A stretch of 64,000 nt of DNA from JAGLON01 sp041394985 (GTDB lineage Bacteria; Zixibacteria; MSB-5A5; GN15; JAAZOE01): contig JAWLBI010000001.1 of assembly GCA_041394985.1 (NCBI GenBank), forward strand, positions 2,108,001-2,172,000. Direction: 5' to 3'. The number at the start of each line of letters is the position of its first letter. Within the stretch, counting starts at the first letter, position 1. Below the pieces are notes generated by a model, which saw only the letters and a program-made list of their open reading frames with translations, did not search any database and was not told the origin of the DNA. Below are positions 26,133-34,093 of the stretch, one piece after another. The position numbers were made by a program, and so were the translations under genes.

Positions 26133-27779
26133 ATGGAAAAAGGATTGAGTACCGTGCGCAATATTGCAGCGCGTTTTTTTCATGCAGTGGAGAAGCATGG
26201 CCAATTGCCGGCGATGGGATATTCCGGCGAAGACGCAATCGTGACATATCATCAATTGGGTGAGAAAGTCAAAGAGTGCGCCTTGTGTCTGTCGGATATC
26301 GAGCCCGGTGAGGCGGTCGGGTTACTTTCTGAGAACCGACCCGAATGGGGGAAGGTATATCTCGGCATCCTCTCGGCCGGTGGGACAGTCGTGCCGTTTG
26401 ATTCGCTCCTGAAGAAAGACGAATTGAAGCAGATTTTCATCGATTCGGGCATCAAACGCGTTTTCGTATCGCATAAATTTATTGATATCGCGGAATCAAT
26501 CGTCTCGTCCATCGACAGGGAAGTGAAAATCTATGACCTGACCAATATTCCGGTCGCCGATACGAAGGAATTTGTGCCGCGATTTTCTGAGAACAAGGAT
26601 GAAACGGCGGTTATCATTTTTACTTCCGGGACGACCGGCAAGGCCAAGCAGGTCATGCTGACACATAATAACATCCTGAGCGATATCGACAGCATTTTGA
26701 TTTGTGTACGATTTCGAGCCGGGGATAGCTTCCTGTCGGTGCTGCCGCTCCATCATACTTTCGAAGCGACGGCCGGTTTCCTGCTGGCTATCCTGAACGG
26801 CTGCGCCATTTATTATGTCCGCGAACTCAACAGCCGGGAAATCATGACCGGATTTCAGCGGCACAACATATCGTATTTTATCGCCGTGCCGCTTATTCTG
26901 GAAAAGCTGTATCATGGTATCCTGGGGGCCGTCAAGAAGGCGCCTCTGACTAAGCGCCTGATGTTTACGATGCTTAATAAATCGACTCGTGCGATCTATT
27001 CGCTGACCGGCAAAAATGCCGGGAAAAAGCTGTTTGCGTCGCTTCGTCAGAAGGCCGGGCTATCGTCGTTGAAGCTGATCGTTTCCGGCGGCGCGCCTCT
27101 GCCGATTGAGGTCGCGAAGGGGTTCAGCATGCTGGGCTTTACGCTTCTTGAGGGCTATGGACTCACGGAAACGTCGCCGGTGCTGACGGTGAACCTGCCG
27201 GAGAAAATCAAATTCGGTTCGGTCGGCAAGCCGCTGCCTCGGGTAGAGCTTAAAATTGATTCTATCGATGACAGCGGCATCGGTGAAGTCCTGGCCAAGG
27301 GGCCGATGGTGACTCCGGGGTATAAAAACAACCATGAGGCGACGAACGCATTGTTCGACAACGGCTGGATGCGAACCGGCGATGTCGGGTATATCGACGA
27401 CGAGGGATTTCTCTTTATAAAAGGGCGAGCCAAGAACCTGATCGTCTCGGCGGCCGGGAAAAATATTTATCCCGAAGAAATCGAGGCGCAACTGCTGAAT
27501 TCCGATTTTATCCTCGAGGCGATGGTGTATGGACACAAGGCCAATAATGGTCGGGAGGAAGTCGCGGCTCTGATTTATCCCGACTATGAACTGCTGGCGG
27601 CGGAGCTCGGCAAACAGCCCGGCAGCGTATCGGAAGCGGATTGCAAGACAGTAGTTGGTAAGGATATTCAGGCAATCTGTTCTCGGATGGCCGATTTCAA
27701 GCGGGTCAAGCACATCACCTATACGCGCGAAGAACTGGCGAAGACTTCGACGCGCAAAATCAAAAGGTATTTGTATTAG
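26133..27779 (+). CDS. AMP-dependent synthetase, long-chain acyl-CoA synthetase-like
   Basis: Adenylate-forming enzyme that activates a carboxylic acid, probably a fatty acid, with ATP and CoA. The P-loop 'FTSGTTGKAK' is at 163-172, the A5 motif is 'EGYGLTETSPV', the A7 Asp is in 'GWMRTGDVGYID', and the C-terminal lysine lies in 'RKIKRYLY'. The 548-residue length fits FadD-type enzymes. The domain 'YYVRELNSREI' region and the hydrophobic N-terminal half of the acyl tunnel look normal. It is the first gene of a three-gene unit with a YjbQ protein and mtnA; the next ATG begins at the base right after its stop. Confidence 0.9.
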   Translation: MEKGLSTVRNIAARFFHAVEKHGQLPAMGYSGEDAIVTYHQLGEKVKECALCLSDIEPGEAVGLLSENRPEWGKVYLGILSAGGTVVPFDSLLKKDELKQIFIDSGIKRVFVSHKFIDIAESIVSSIDREVKIYDLTNIPVADTKEFVPRFSENKDETAVIIFTSGTTGKAKQVMLTHNNILSDIDSILICVRFRAGDSFLSVLPLHHTFEATAGFLLAILNGCAIYYVRELNSREIMTGFQRHNISYFIAVPLILEKLYHGILGAVKKAPLTKRLMFTMLNKSTRAIYSLTGKNAGKKLFASLRQKAGLSSLKLIVSGGAPLPIEVAKGFSMLGFTLLEGYGLTETSPVLTVNLPEKIKFGSVGKPLPRVELKIDSIDDSGIGEVLAKGPMVTPGYKNNHEATNALFDNGWMRTGDVGYIDDEGFLFIKGRAKNLIVSAAGKNIYPEEIEAQLLNSDFILEAMVYGHKANNGREEVAALIYPDYELLAAELGKQPGSVSEADCKTVVGKDIQAICSRMADFKRVKHITYTREELAKTSTRKIKRYLY

Positions 27780-28196
27780 ATGGTTGTCACCAAGACGATT
27801 CGCCTCTCGGCCGTGGGATATTGCGATATCCATAATATCACGGGCGAAGTGGGCGATTGCGTCCGCTCCAGTGGCATATCTTCGGGGACAGTTACCGTTT
27901 TTACGTCCAGTTCGACCAGCGCCCTGACGACGCTGGAGTATGAACCGGGACTGAAAAAAGACCTGCCCGAGTTTCTCGAAGGAATAATCCCGTCCAATGT
28001 GTCGTATAACCATGATCAGACCTGGCACGATGGTAACGGGTTTTCGCATCTGCGGGCGGCGCTGATCGGTCCGGATATAACCGTGCCGTTCGTGAGCGGG
28101 AAGCTGCTGCTGGGCACCTGGCAGCAAATCGTTTTTGTCGACTTCGACAACAAGAGCAGAAGTCGTGAATTGATAGTGCAAATCGTAGGAGACTGA
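27780..28196 (+). CDS. YjbQ/UPF0047 family protein
   Basis: A 138-residue protein of the YjbQ fold. It shows the conserved 'SGISSGTVTVFTSSSTSALTTLEYEP' region, 'NHDQTWHDGNGFSHLRAALIGP' with the histidine cluster, and 'LGTWQQIVFVDFD' near the end. The family is annotated as a secondary thiamine-phosphate synthase because some members can partly replace ThiE, but the true role is uncertain. The gene starts immediately after the acyl-CoA synthetase stop and ends one base before the mtnA start. Confidence 0.88.
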   Translation: MVVTKTIRLSAVGYCDIHNITGEVGDCVRSSGISSGTVTVFTSSSTSALTTLEYEPGLKKDLPEFLEGIIPSNVSYNHDQTWHDGNGFSHLRAALIGPDITVPFVSGKLLLGTWQQIVFVDFDNKSRSRELIVQIVGD

Positions 28197-28197
28197 C

Positions 28198-29214
28198 GTG
28201 AAGTTCAAGACAATCGATATTAAGGATAAGAAATTATTGCTCCTGGATCAGACTGTGCTTCCGGGGAAGTTCGTTTACAATACATATACGGATTATCGGG
28301 ATGTGATCCCGGCAATCCAGCGGCTGGAGGTGCGAGGCGCGCCTGCTATCGGTATTGCCGCGGCTTATGCGCTGTGCCTTGCCGTCGAAGCCGAGGCGGA
28401 TATCACCGTCGAGCCGTTCAAGCGGCTCATGAAGGATGTCGCCGAACAGATTAAGAATGCCCGCCCGACGGCGGTCAATCTTGCCTGGGCGGTCGATCGC
28501 GTTATGGAAAAGGTGGATGCCTATGGCGGTAATTCTATCGATGAATTCCGGAAGGTCTTTTGGGATGAGGCCGATGCCATCTATAAAGAAGATGTCGATA
28601 TGTGTGATGCAATGGGCAGGTACGGTGCGGAACTGCTCGAAGACGGCATGACCGTGCTGACGCATTGCAATGCCGGAGCGCTCGCGACAGGCGGCATCGG
28701 AACGGCTCTCGCCGTGTTTTATAAGGCCAAAGAAATGGGCAAGAATATTAAAGTCTTTGCCGATGAAACGCGGCCGCTCCTGCAGGGCGCCCGGTTAACG
28801 ACCTGGGAGCTGATGCAGGAAGATATTGACGTCACGCTCATCACCGACAACATGGCCGGGTATTGCATGGCGCTGGATAAAATCGACGCCGTGATTACCG
28901 GGGCGGATCGGATCACGAAGAATGGCGACGTCGCAAATAAAATCGGTACCTATTCCGTGGCAGTGCTGGCCAAGGAGCATGGCATTCCGTTCTATGTGGC
29001 GGCTCCGGAATCGACCTTCGATAAAAAGCTGGAGACGGGGCGAGAGATCGTTGTCGAGGAGCGCGATCCGGTCGAGGTAACGGAAGGGTTCGGCAGGCGG
29101 ACGGCTCCGGACGGGGTCAAGGTGTACTCTCCGGCATTTGATATCACACCGCATGAATTAGTGACAGCTTATATTACAGATACCGGAATTCGCCCGGGCG
29201 GCCGGAAGAAATAG
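28198..29214 (+). CDS. mtnA: S-methyl-5-thioribose-1-phosphate isomerase
   Basis: Isomerises methylthioribose-1-phosphate to methylthioribulose-1-phosphate in the methionine salvage pathway; related isomerases act on 5-deoxyribose-1-phosphate. Diagnostic motifs are 'VRGAPAIGIAAAYA', the catalytic Cys157 in 'THCNAGALATGG', 'DETRPLLQGARLT', and the catalytic Asp237 in 'GADRITKNGDVANKIGTY'. The start is GTG, one base after the upstream stop. The 338-residue length is normal. No other methionine-salvage gene is nearby, so it may serve a shorter salvage or 5-deoxyribose route. A terminator follows. Confidence 0.94.
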   Translation: MKFKTIDIKDKKLLLLDQTVLPGKFVYNTYTDYRDVIPAIQRLEVRGAPAIGIAAAYALCLAVEAEADITVEPFKRLMKDVAEQIKNARPTAVNLAWAVDRVMEKVDAYGGNSIDEFRKVFWDEADAIYKEDVDMCDAMGRYGAELLEDGMTVLTHCNAGALATGGIGTALAVFYKAKEMGKNIKVFADETRPLLQGARLTTWELMQEDIDVTLITDNMAGYCMALDKIDAVITGADRITKNGDVANKIGTYSVAVLAKEHGIPFYVAAPESTFDKKLETGREIVVEERDPVEVTEGFGRRTAPDGVKVYSPAFDITPHELVTAYITDTGIRPGGRKK

Positions 29215-29239
29215 ATTCTTTATATTGATTGGATTTAAG

Positions 29240-29270
29240 ACAGGTCTGATGGATTTCGGGCCTGTTTTTT
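29240..29270 (+). terminator. terminator after mtnA
   Basis: Seven-base stem ACAGGTC / GGCCTGT (one T-G pair) with a twelve-base loop, then six T. Confidence 0.65.
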
Positions 29271-29277
29271 ATTGGAG

Positions 29278-29841
29278 TCAGACGAATTTTTGTACCCAGA
29301 CGATATCGAAGACCTGGCCTTTTTTCAGGCCGATGCGTCTGAATCGCCCGCACTCCTCGAAGCCGTGTGCGATGTGAAATCCGATACTGTCCTCGTTCAC
29401 GGCTGAAATACAGGAGAGCAGTGATTCGATGTTTCTCTCGCGGGCCTTTTCAGTGAATACTTCGAGCAGGACTGTACCCAGGCCATTGCCGCCGAAGTGG
29501 GGGAGAATAAATATCGTCAATTCTCCGACCCGGTCGAAGACATTCGAATAATCATAGGGATGCATGTATCCGAATCCGGCATTTTCACCGCGGTCCGTTT
29601 CGATAAAGAAAAACGGAAAATCCATGACGCTCAACTTGATGAATTCAATGAAATCGTAATCGACGCGGTGATCGGGGAAGGCTGCGAAAGAGTGATCGAA
29701 AAAGTAATTTAGAATATCGATGACGGCTTCGGAGTCTTCATTGCGAAATGGCCGAATTATAAAACGTCGATTTATTTTATCGGAAAAATACTCGATCCGG
29801 TCACCGAATTTCGGTCCCAATTCTACCCGCTCCGTGGGCAT
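29278..29841 (-). CDS. GNAT-family N-acetyltransferase, phosphinothricin-type
   Basis: A 187-residue GNAT enzyme. The acetyl-CoA loop is in 'FILPHFGGNGLGTVLLEVF', and the late strands are 'SLLSCISAVNEDSIGFHIAHGFEECG' and 'GLKKGQVFDIVWVQK', the pattern of phosphinothricin/methionine sulfone acetyltransferases. The substrate is unknown. It is a clear paralogue of the gene at 30023-30514 (same 'NYF..NSFAA'-like opening and the same ending), so the two arose by tandem duplication. A GGGATG ribosome binding site precedes the ATG. Confidence 0.85.
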   Translation of the reverse strand: MPTERVELGPKFGDRIEYFSDKINRRFIIRPFRNEDSEAVIDILNYFFDHSFAAFPDHRVDYDFIEFIKLSVMDFPFFFIETDRGENAGFGYMHPYDYSNVFDRVGELTIFILPHFGGNGLGTVLLEVFTEKARERNIESLLSCISAVNEDSIGFHIAHGFEECGRFRRIGLKKGQVFDIVWVQKFV

Positions 29842-30022
29842 TTTATCACATCCCTTTGCGTGCGTTTCAGTCCGTGGTGTCGATACAGTCCATAGTCGGG
29901 GATAGTCGCCATCGTTTCCTTTCGGTGGCGTTCGCCCCTCTAATACTATTTTCGGATTAATAAAAACGGAATTGATACAGGATAGTTACAATGCGCTTTT
30001 TTTGCACAGTGGAAATAGATAA

Positions 30023-30514
30023 TTAAAGAGACTTCTGCATCCAGACTACGTCGAATGGTTCTCCGCGCTTGAGGCCGATCCCTTTGAGGCGGCCGGTTTC
30101 GGCAAAGCCGTGCTTCTTGTGAAAGGCGATACTCTGGTCGTTTTTGGAGGAGATACTGGCGATGATAATGGAGATTTCATTTCGCTTTGCCCAGTCGAAA
30201 AACTCGTTCAATAGGCGAGTACCGAGACCCGCACCGGTGTGTTCGGGCAGGATAAAATAGGTTACTTCGGCGGTGTGGCGGAAGGAATCGGCGGCATGGA
30301 AGGGATGCAGGCAGCCGAAACCGACGAATTGTTTATCCTCGGTCTCGATAGCCAGAAACGGGTATCCGACGCACATCCGATAGAACCGCTCGAAAAACTC
30401 CGGTCCGACCGGCCGGGAGAAATAGGCGGCAAAGCTGTTTTCGGCGAAATAGTTAAAGACTTTGACCATGGGCTCTCTATCGGCATGCTTTATCGGACGC
30501 AGGGTATATTCCAT
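30023..30514 (-). CDS. GNAT-family N-acetyltransferase, paralogue of the preceding gene
   Basis: A 163-residue GNAT enzyme with the acetyl-CoA loop 'EHTGAGLGTRLLNEFF', 'ASISSKNDQSIAFHKKHGFA' and the ending 'GLKRGEPFDVVWMQK'. It aligns over its whole length with the product of 29278-29841, which has a longer N-terminus. Ribosome binding site AAGGAG, nine bases before the ATG. It is divergent from the peroxiredoxin gene, with 280 bases between them. Substrate unknown. Confidence 0.85.
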   Translation of the reverse strand: MEYTLRPIKHADREPMVKVFNYFAENSFAAYFSRPVGPEFFERFYRMCVGYPFLAIETEDKQFVGFGCLHPFHAADSFRHTAEVTYFILPEHTGAGLGTRLLNEFFDWAKRNEISIIIASISSKNDQSIAFHKKHGFAETGRLKGIGLKRGEPFDVVWMQKSL

Positions 30515-30621
30515 TCTTTGTTTCTCCTTGATAGGTTATTCTCAATATAGCGGAATCCTTTTTTGTAATCAATGGCAAGCAATCGTTTTGATGGGAAACC
30601 GGCATTGAGTACAGCCAACAA

Positions 30622-30735
30622 GCCCGTATTATGAATAATTAATGAAAAATCGTATTCAAAGTCATCGAGAAGGGAACAAATGGATATTGCGGCTGTTATT
30701 AGTCCATTAATACGGGTGCCTGCATGAATACGGGC
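30622..30735. promoter_or_regulatory. three AATACGGG motifs between acetyltransferase and peroxiredoxin genes
   Basis: GCCCGTATT at 30622-30630 is the exact inverted copy of AATACGGGC at 30727-30735, and AATACGGG occurs again at 30709-30716, 18 bases from the last. The spacing of the direct pair is close to two helical turns, which would suit a dimeric regulator. It is a candidate operator only; no known oxidative-stress box was recognised. Confidence 0.3.
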
Positions 30736-30794
30736 AATGGGATAAGACGAGAACAACTTACGATATATTCAATAAAGACAAGGAGTAACAACTT

Positions 30795-31358
30795 ATGGTA
30801 CGCATTAATGATCACGCCCCGGATTTCAACGTTGAGGCCTACTACCAGGGCGAAATCAAGAAAATCTCTCTGAACGATTATAAGGGCAAATGGACCATTC
30901 TCTTTTTCTACCCGGCAGACTTCACCTTTGTCTGCCCGACCGAGCTTGGTGATTTGGCCGATAATTATAAAAAGTTTGTGAATGAAGGCGCCGAGATCAT
31001 GGTCGCCTCGACCGACACCGTATTCAGCCATAAGGCCTGGCACGACACCTCCGCCACGATTAAGAAGATTACCTTCCCGATGCTGGCTGATCCGACCGGA
31101 CAGCTTTCCCGGGACTATGGCGTGTACATCGACGCTGCCGGTCTGGCTCTCCGCGGTACGTTTATTATCGATCCGGACGGCGTTCTGAAGTCGTTTGAAG
31201 TCAACGACAACTCCATCGGTCGCAGTTCCGATGAGCTGCTCCGCAAGCTCCAGGCGGCCAAATTCGTCCGCGAGCACGGCGGCGAAGTCTGCCCGATGAA
31301 CTGGAAACCGGGCGCCGAGACCCTCAAGCCGGGTCTGGAGCTGGTCGGCAAGATATAA
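30795..31358 (+). CDS. ahpC: 2-Cys peroxiredoxin AhpC
   Basis: Thiol peroxidase that reduces hydrogen peroxide and organic peroxides. The peroxidatic Cys47 is in 'PADFTFVCPTEL', and the resolving Cys166 is in 'GGEVCPMNW'. The 187-residue length is that of typical AhpC. No AhpF reductase lies beside it, so electrons must come from another thioredoxin-like system. A strong AAGGAG site precedes the ATG. The gene is monocistronic with its own terminator, and its upstream region has repeated AATACGGG motifs. Confidence 0.95.
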   Translation: MVRINDHAPDFNVEAYYQGEIKKISLNDYKGKWTILFFYPADFTFVCPTELGDLADNYKKFVNEGAEIMVASTDTVFSHKAWHDTSATIKKITFPMLADPTGQLSRDYGVYIDAAGLALRGTFIIDPDGVLKSFEVNDNSIGRSSDELLRKLQAAKFVREHGGEVCPMNWKPGAETLKPGLELVGKI

Positions 31359-31388
31359 ATTACATCTTTGGATATACATCTGAGACAA

Positions 31389-31420
31389 AAGGCCCCGGGT
31401 TGCAGCCGGGGCCTTTTTTT
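31389..31420 (+). terminator. terminator after ahpC
   Basis: Ten-base perfect stem AAGGCCCCGG / CCGGGGCCTT, seven-base loop, then T run. Confidence 0.9.
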
Positions 31421-31722
31421 GTGGCAATAAATCTATGATAGTCGACCAAAAGGGTCTTTGAATTGTTTTAATAAAAGTATTTGGCTCTCATAATACTTAT
31501 CTATCTTATATTATTACCCAATACTCTTGACTCCGATTGATTCAACAATTACTTTATTATTAAGCACTGTTACGACTCCGAAATCCAAAAGCGGGCTATA
31601 TATGTGAAACAGATCGGGAAGAATTCCCGGATTTGTATTTACTATTGGATAGTCGGACGGGTATAAGGAAAAAGCGCTGCGCTTACTCAAACAAACCATA
31701 TTCTATCAAAAGGAGAAATCTT
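31421..31722. other. AT-rich intergenic region with a possible promoter
   Basis: About 300 AT-rich bases and no gene. A promoter-like pair TTGACT (31527-31532) and TACTTT (31550-31555) is separated by 17 bases; it would give the next gene a 5' leader of about 160 bases. Support is limited to the match. Confidence 0.3.
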
Positions 31723-32811
31723 ATGAATCACAAACAGCTATTTTTTACAACAGGATTCTGCTTGTTGTTATTAGCGGTATTTTTATCTATTGCCGGAGCG
31801 TCCGGCCAGGCTAATACGCCGCTCAGAATTCATTATACCACAGATAGCGACTTGGCAAGGGGGACGACAGCCATCTTTGATTACACAGTTGAATTCATTG
31901 ATAAATACCGCGGCTACATCGCCCCGGAAACGCAGATAACACTCGATTATATAAAAATAACATGCGAAGTAGGAGATGAACATCATGGAAACAAATACAC
32001 ATTTGATACGCTTGAAACTCGCAGTTGGAAAGTAGAGATGGATGCAAATGGTTCAGCGTCGGGGACATTAGAACTTGGAGTCCCTGAAGACACTAGTATA
32101 ACGGTTAATATTATTGCCATTAACGGCAAAGAGTTTACTTTTGCCAGTATTGGGTTCGATAGAAAAAGTAATATTCCAGGCAGGCAGGAGTATATCAAGA
32201 GAACGCCGGATTCAACCGTTTATGATCCATATAGAGAACCTTCTTTTGATGAACTAACCCCGCAACAACTACAAACTGAATATGAAGTGGCTATTGATTT
32301 GCGAGATACATCGAAAATGGCTGAAGCTACGCGGATATTGGGGAAAATTCCGGCAGGCAAAGAATTAGTTAAGTATCCCAATGCCTTTCGAATTAAGGCC
32401 AGCTTAAGCAATTTAATTGAGTTGATAAATGCGGACATAAAATTCGTGTTTATAACAGCGCCGTCTTGGGTACGTCCGGCTCAATTGGTAAAAGACTCTA
32501 CCGAGATACAGACAATAGAAGATGTTGATAGTCAGTCAGTTACCCCCCCCCCCTCAACACCATCATCATATTCTCATCTAAGTCCTCAATCACCGGGCGG
32601 AGTTTCTATTGATTCCGTTTCCGGTTTGAATGCCCGCGGGGAAATTCGCGTTGACACTATAGTTACTTTTTATCTCCACCTCAACAATTACACCGATTTT
32701 AACATCTACGGACTCACACATGGATTTAAAGTGTTTTCTCTGGATGACGCAGATTGGTTCGGTACAGAACCCAATCTGGTGGATGAGACACTGTGTACCG
32801 CCCTGGTTTAA
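31723..32811 (+). CDS. exported protein of unknown function with a C11 tract, possibly C-terminally truncated
   Basis: A 362-residue protein with a signal peptide (about 1-29; 'LLLLAVFLSIAGASGQA'). The mature part begins with a beta-rich domain, then an acidic helical region. At residues 274-279 a run of eleven C (32543-32553) encodes prolines in a Ser/Pro-rich linker. The final segment 'VDTIVTFYLHLNNYT' to 'HGFKVFSLDDADW' resembles the start of a module I associate with surface proteins of this kind of bacterium, where it normally continues much further; here a stop comes 22 residues after 'ADW'. So the gene may be truncated. Ribosome binding site AAAGGAG. AT-richer than its neighbours. Confidence 0.65.
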   Translation: MNHKQLFFTTGFCLLLLAVFLSIAGASGQANTPLRIHYTTDSDLARGTTAIFDYTVEFIDKYRGYIAPETQITLDYIKITCEVGDEHHGNKYTFDTLETRSWKVEMDANGSASGTLELGVPEDTSITVNIIAINGKEFTFASIGFDRKSNIPGRQEYIKRTPDSTVYDPYREPSFDELTPQQLQTEYEVAIDLRDTSKMAEATRILGKIPAGKELVKYPNAFRIKASLSNLIELINADIKFVFITAPSWVRPAQLVKDSTEIQTIEDVDSQSVTPPPSTPSSYSHLSPQSPGGVSIDSVSGLNARGEIRVDTIVTFYLHLNNYTDFNIYGLTHGFKVFSLDDADWFGTEPNLVDETLCTALV

Positions 32812-33043
32812 TTCCGTTTTTCCTTTGAAATCGACTCCTAATAACAATTTTATCAAAATCAGTGCCATTTCATGAAATCACCTCGTTTTTTAGCCTCCTG
32901 CCAGCTCCTTTTCCCATACCGCGATTTTGACCGGCTAATCTAATGCCTATTACGGGCTTGACTTCAAGACCTAAATCACCCGTCGATTTGGCCGATATCA
33001 AGGGGAGTGGGGAAAAATCTGTAAAAAAACAAGTATTAAGGAC
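32812..33043. other. intergenic region without a recognised gene
   Basis: Between the exported protein gene and the rplM promoter. I checked whether the truncated module upstream continues in another frame here and did not see it. No terminator hairpin is obvious. Confidence 0.35.
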
Positions 33044-33071
33044 TTGACAGACAGATATTTTCGCGTATATT
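33044..33071 (+). promoter_or_regulatory. sigma70-type promoter of rplM-rpsI
   Basis: A perfect -35 box TTGACA (33044-33049), a 16-base spacer, and a -10 box TATATT (33066-33071), 44 bases before the rplM start. The same layout is found before tRNA-Thr/tuf. Confidence 0.75.
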
Positions 33072-33115
33072 TTCTGGCTCTGTTTAAGACGGAAACTTGA
33101 TTTCTGGAGTAGGAA

Positions 33116-33547
33116 ATGAAAACGTTTATACCTAAGGTTTCGGACTTGGACCGGAAATGGTATGTTATCGACCTTAAGGACCAGATCCTTGGTCGTGCGG
33201 CAGTGCGCATTGCCGATATCCTGCGGGGAAAAGACAAACCGTATTTTTCGCCGCATATGGATTGCGGTGACCATGTCATCGTAATCAATGCTCGGCACGC
33301 TCGTATGACGGGTAAAAAGCCCGATCAGAAGCGCTATCACCGCTATACCGGTTATCCGGGTGGACTGCGCACGCGCACGTTCGCTCAGATGAAGGAACGG
33401 TTCCCGGAACGGCTGGTTGAGAAAACCATAAAAGGGATGATTCCGCATACGAAGCTGGGCAGCCAGGTGTATCGGAAACTGCATGTGTATGCCGATGATC
33501 ATCATCCGCACCGGGCGCAAAAACCCGTGGAACTGAAATTAGGCTAA
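33116..33547 (+). CDS. rplM: 50S ribosomal protein L13
   Basis: Large-subunit protein that binds 23S rRNA early in assembly. At 143 residues it has the full family pattern: 'RKWYVIDLKDQILGRAA', 'LRGKDKPYFSPHMDCGDHV', 'RTFAQMKERFPERLVEKTIKGMIPH' and 'LHVYADDHHPH'. The ATG follows GGAGTAGG. It is cotranscribed with rpsI, three bases downstream. Confidence 0.97.
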   Translation: MKTFIPKVSDLDRKWYVIDLKDQILGRAAVRIADILRGKDKPYFSPHMDCGDHVIVINARHARMTGKKPDQKRYHRYTGYPGGLRTRTFAQMKERFPERLVEKTIKGMIPHTKLGSQVYRKLHVYADDHHPHRAQKPVELKLG

Positions 33548-33550
33548 TAA

Positions 33551-33976
33551 GTGGAAAAAGAAATGGAACAGACAACGGATAAGGCAATTCCCGGCGTTTG
33601 CGGCGCCACCGGACGGCGAAAAGAAGCCGTCTGTCGGGTTAACTTGAAATCCGGCGCGGGCAAGATCATTATCAACGGTCGCGACAAGAAGACCTATCTC
33701 TGCCGCGATTCTTTGATTCAGCAGATCATGGCTCCGCTCGAACTGCTCGACATGTCCACCAAGATCGATATTACGGCATCGGTGAAGGGCGGCGGTTTGA
33801 CCGGTCAGGCCGAGGCGATGAAGCTGGCGATTGCTCGGGCGTTGACAGTGATGAACCCCGATTACCGCGATGACCTGAAGAAGGCCGGTTATTTGACCGT
33901 CGATGCTCGCAAGGTCGAGCGGAAGAAATACGGTCAGCCGAAGGCGCGGAAACGCTTCCAGTTCTCCAAGCGTTAA
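33551..33976 (+). CDS. rpsI: 30S ribosomal protein S9
   Basis: Small-subunit protein whose C-terminal arginine contacts tRNA in the P site. 'ATGRRKEAVCRVNLKSGAG' and the C-terminal 'ERKKYGQPKARKRFQFSKR' are diagnostic. I give the GTG at 33551, which yields 141 residues; an ATG at 33563 would remove four residues, and neither has a strong ribosome binding site, so the start is uncertain. The N-terminal 15 residues are an extension relative to the usual 130-residue S9. Confidence 0.95.
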   Translation: MEKEMEQTTDKAIPGVCGATGRRKEAVCRVNLKSGAGKIIINGRDKKTYLCRDSLIQQIMAPLELLDMSTKIDITASVKGGGLTGQAEAMKLAIARALTVMNPDYRDDLKKAGYLTVDARKVERKKYGQPKARKRFQFSKR

Positions 33977-34019
33977 AATTTGTGTTTGTGAGTTAACAAG
34001 TAATCACACCTCGGGACTC

Positions 34020-34049
34020 AGGCGGGGGTCCGCAACCGCGGCCCGCCTT
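34020..34049 (+). promoter_or_regulatory. stable hairpin in the leader of rpsB
   Basis: AGGCGGG pairs with CCCGCCT, and inside it CCGC-AACC-GCGG forms a second stem. There is no T run, so it is more likely an RNA structure for S2-type autoregulation or a pause than an intrinsic terminator. It lies about 45 bases before the rpsB start. Confidence 0.45.
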
Positions 34050-34093
34050 AGGGGATGAACGAGGTGGTCGTTTAAACCAGAAAGGTCCTGTCA

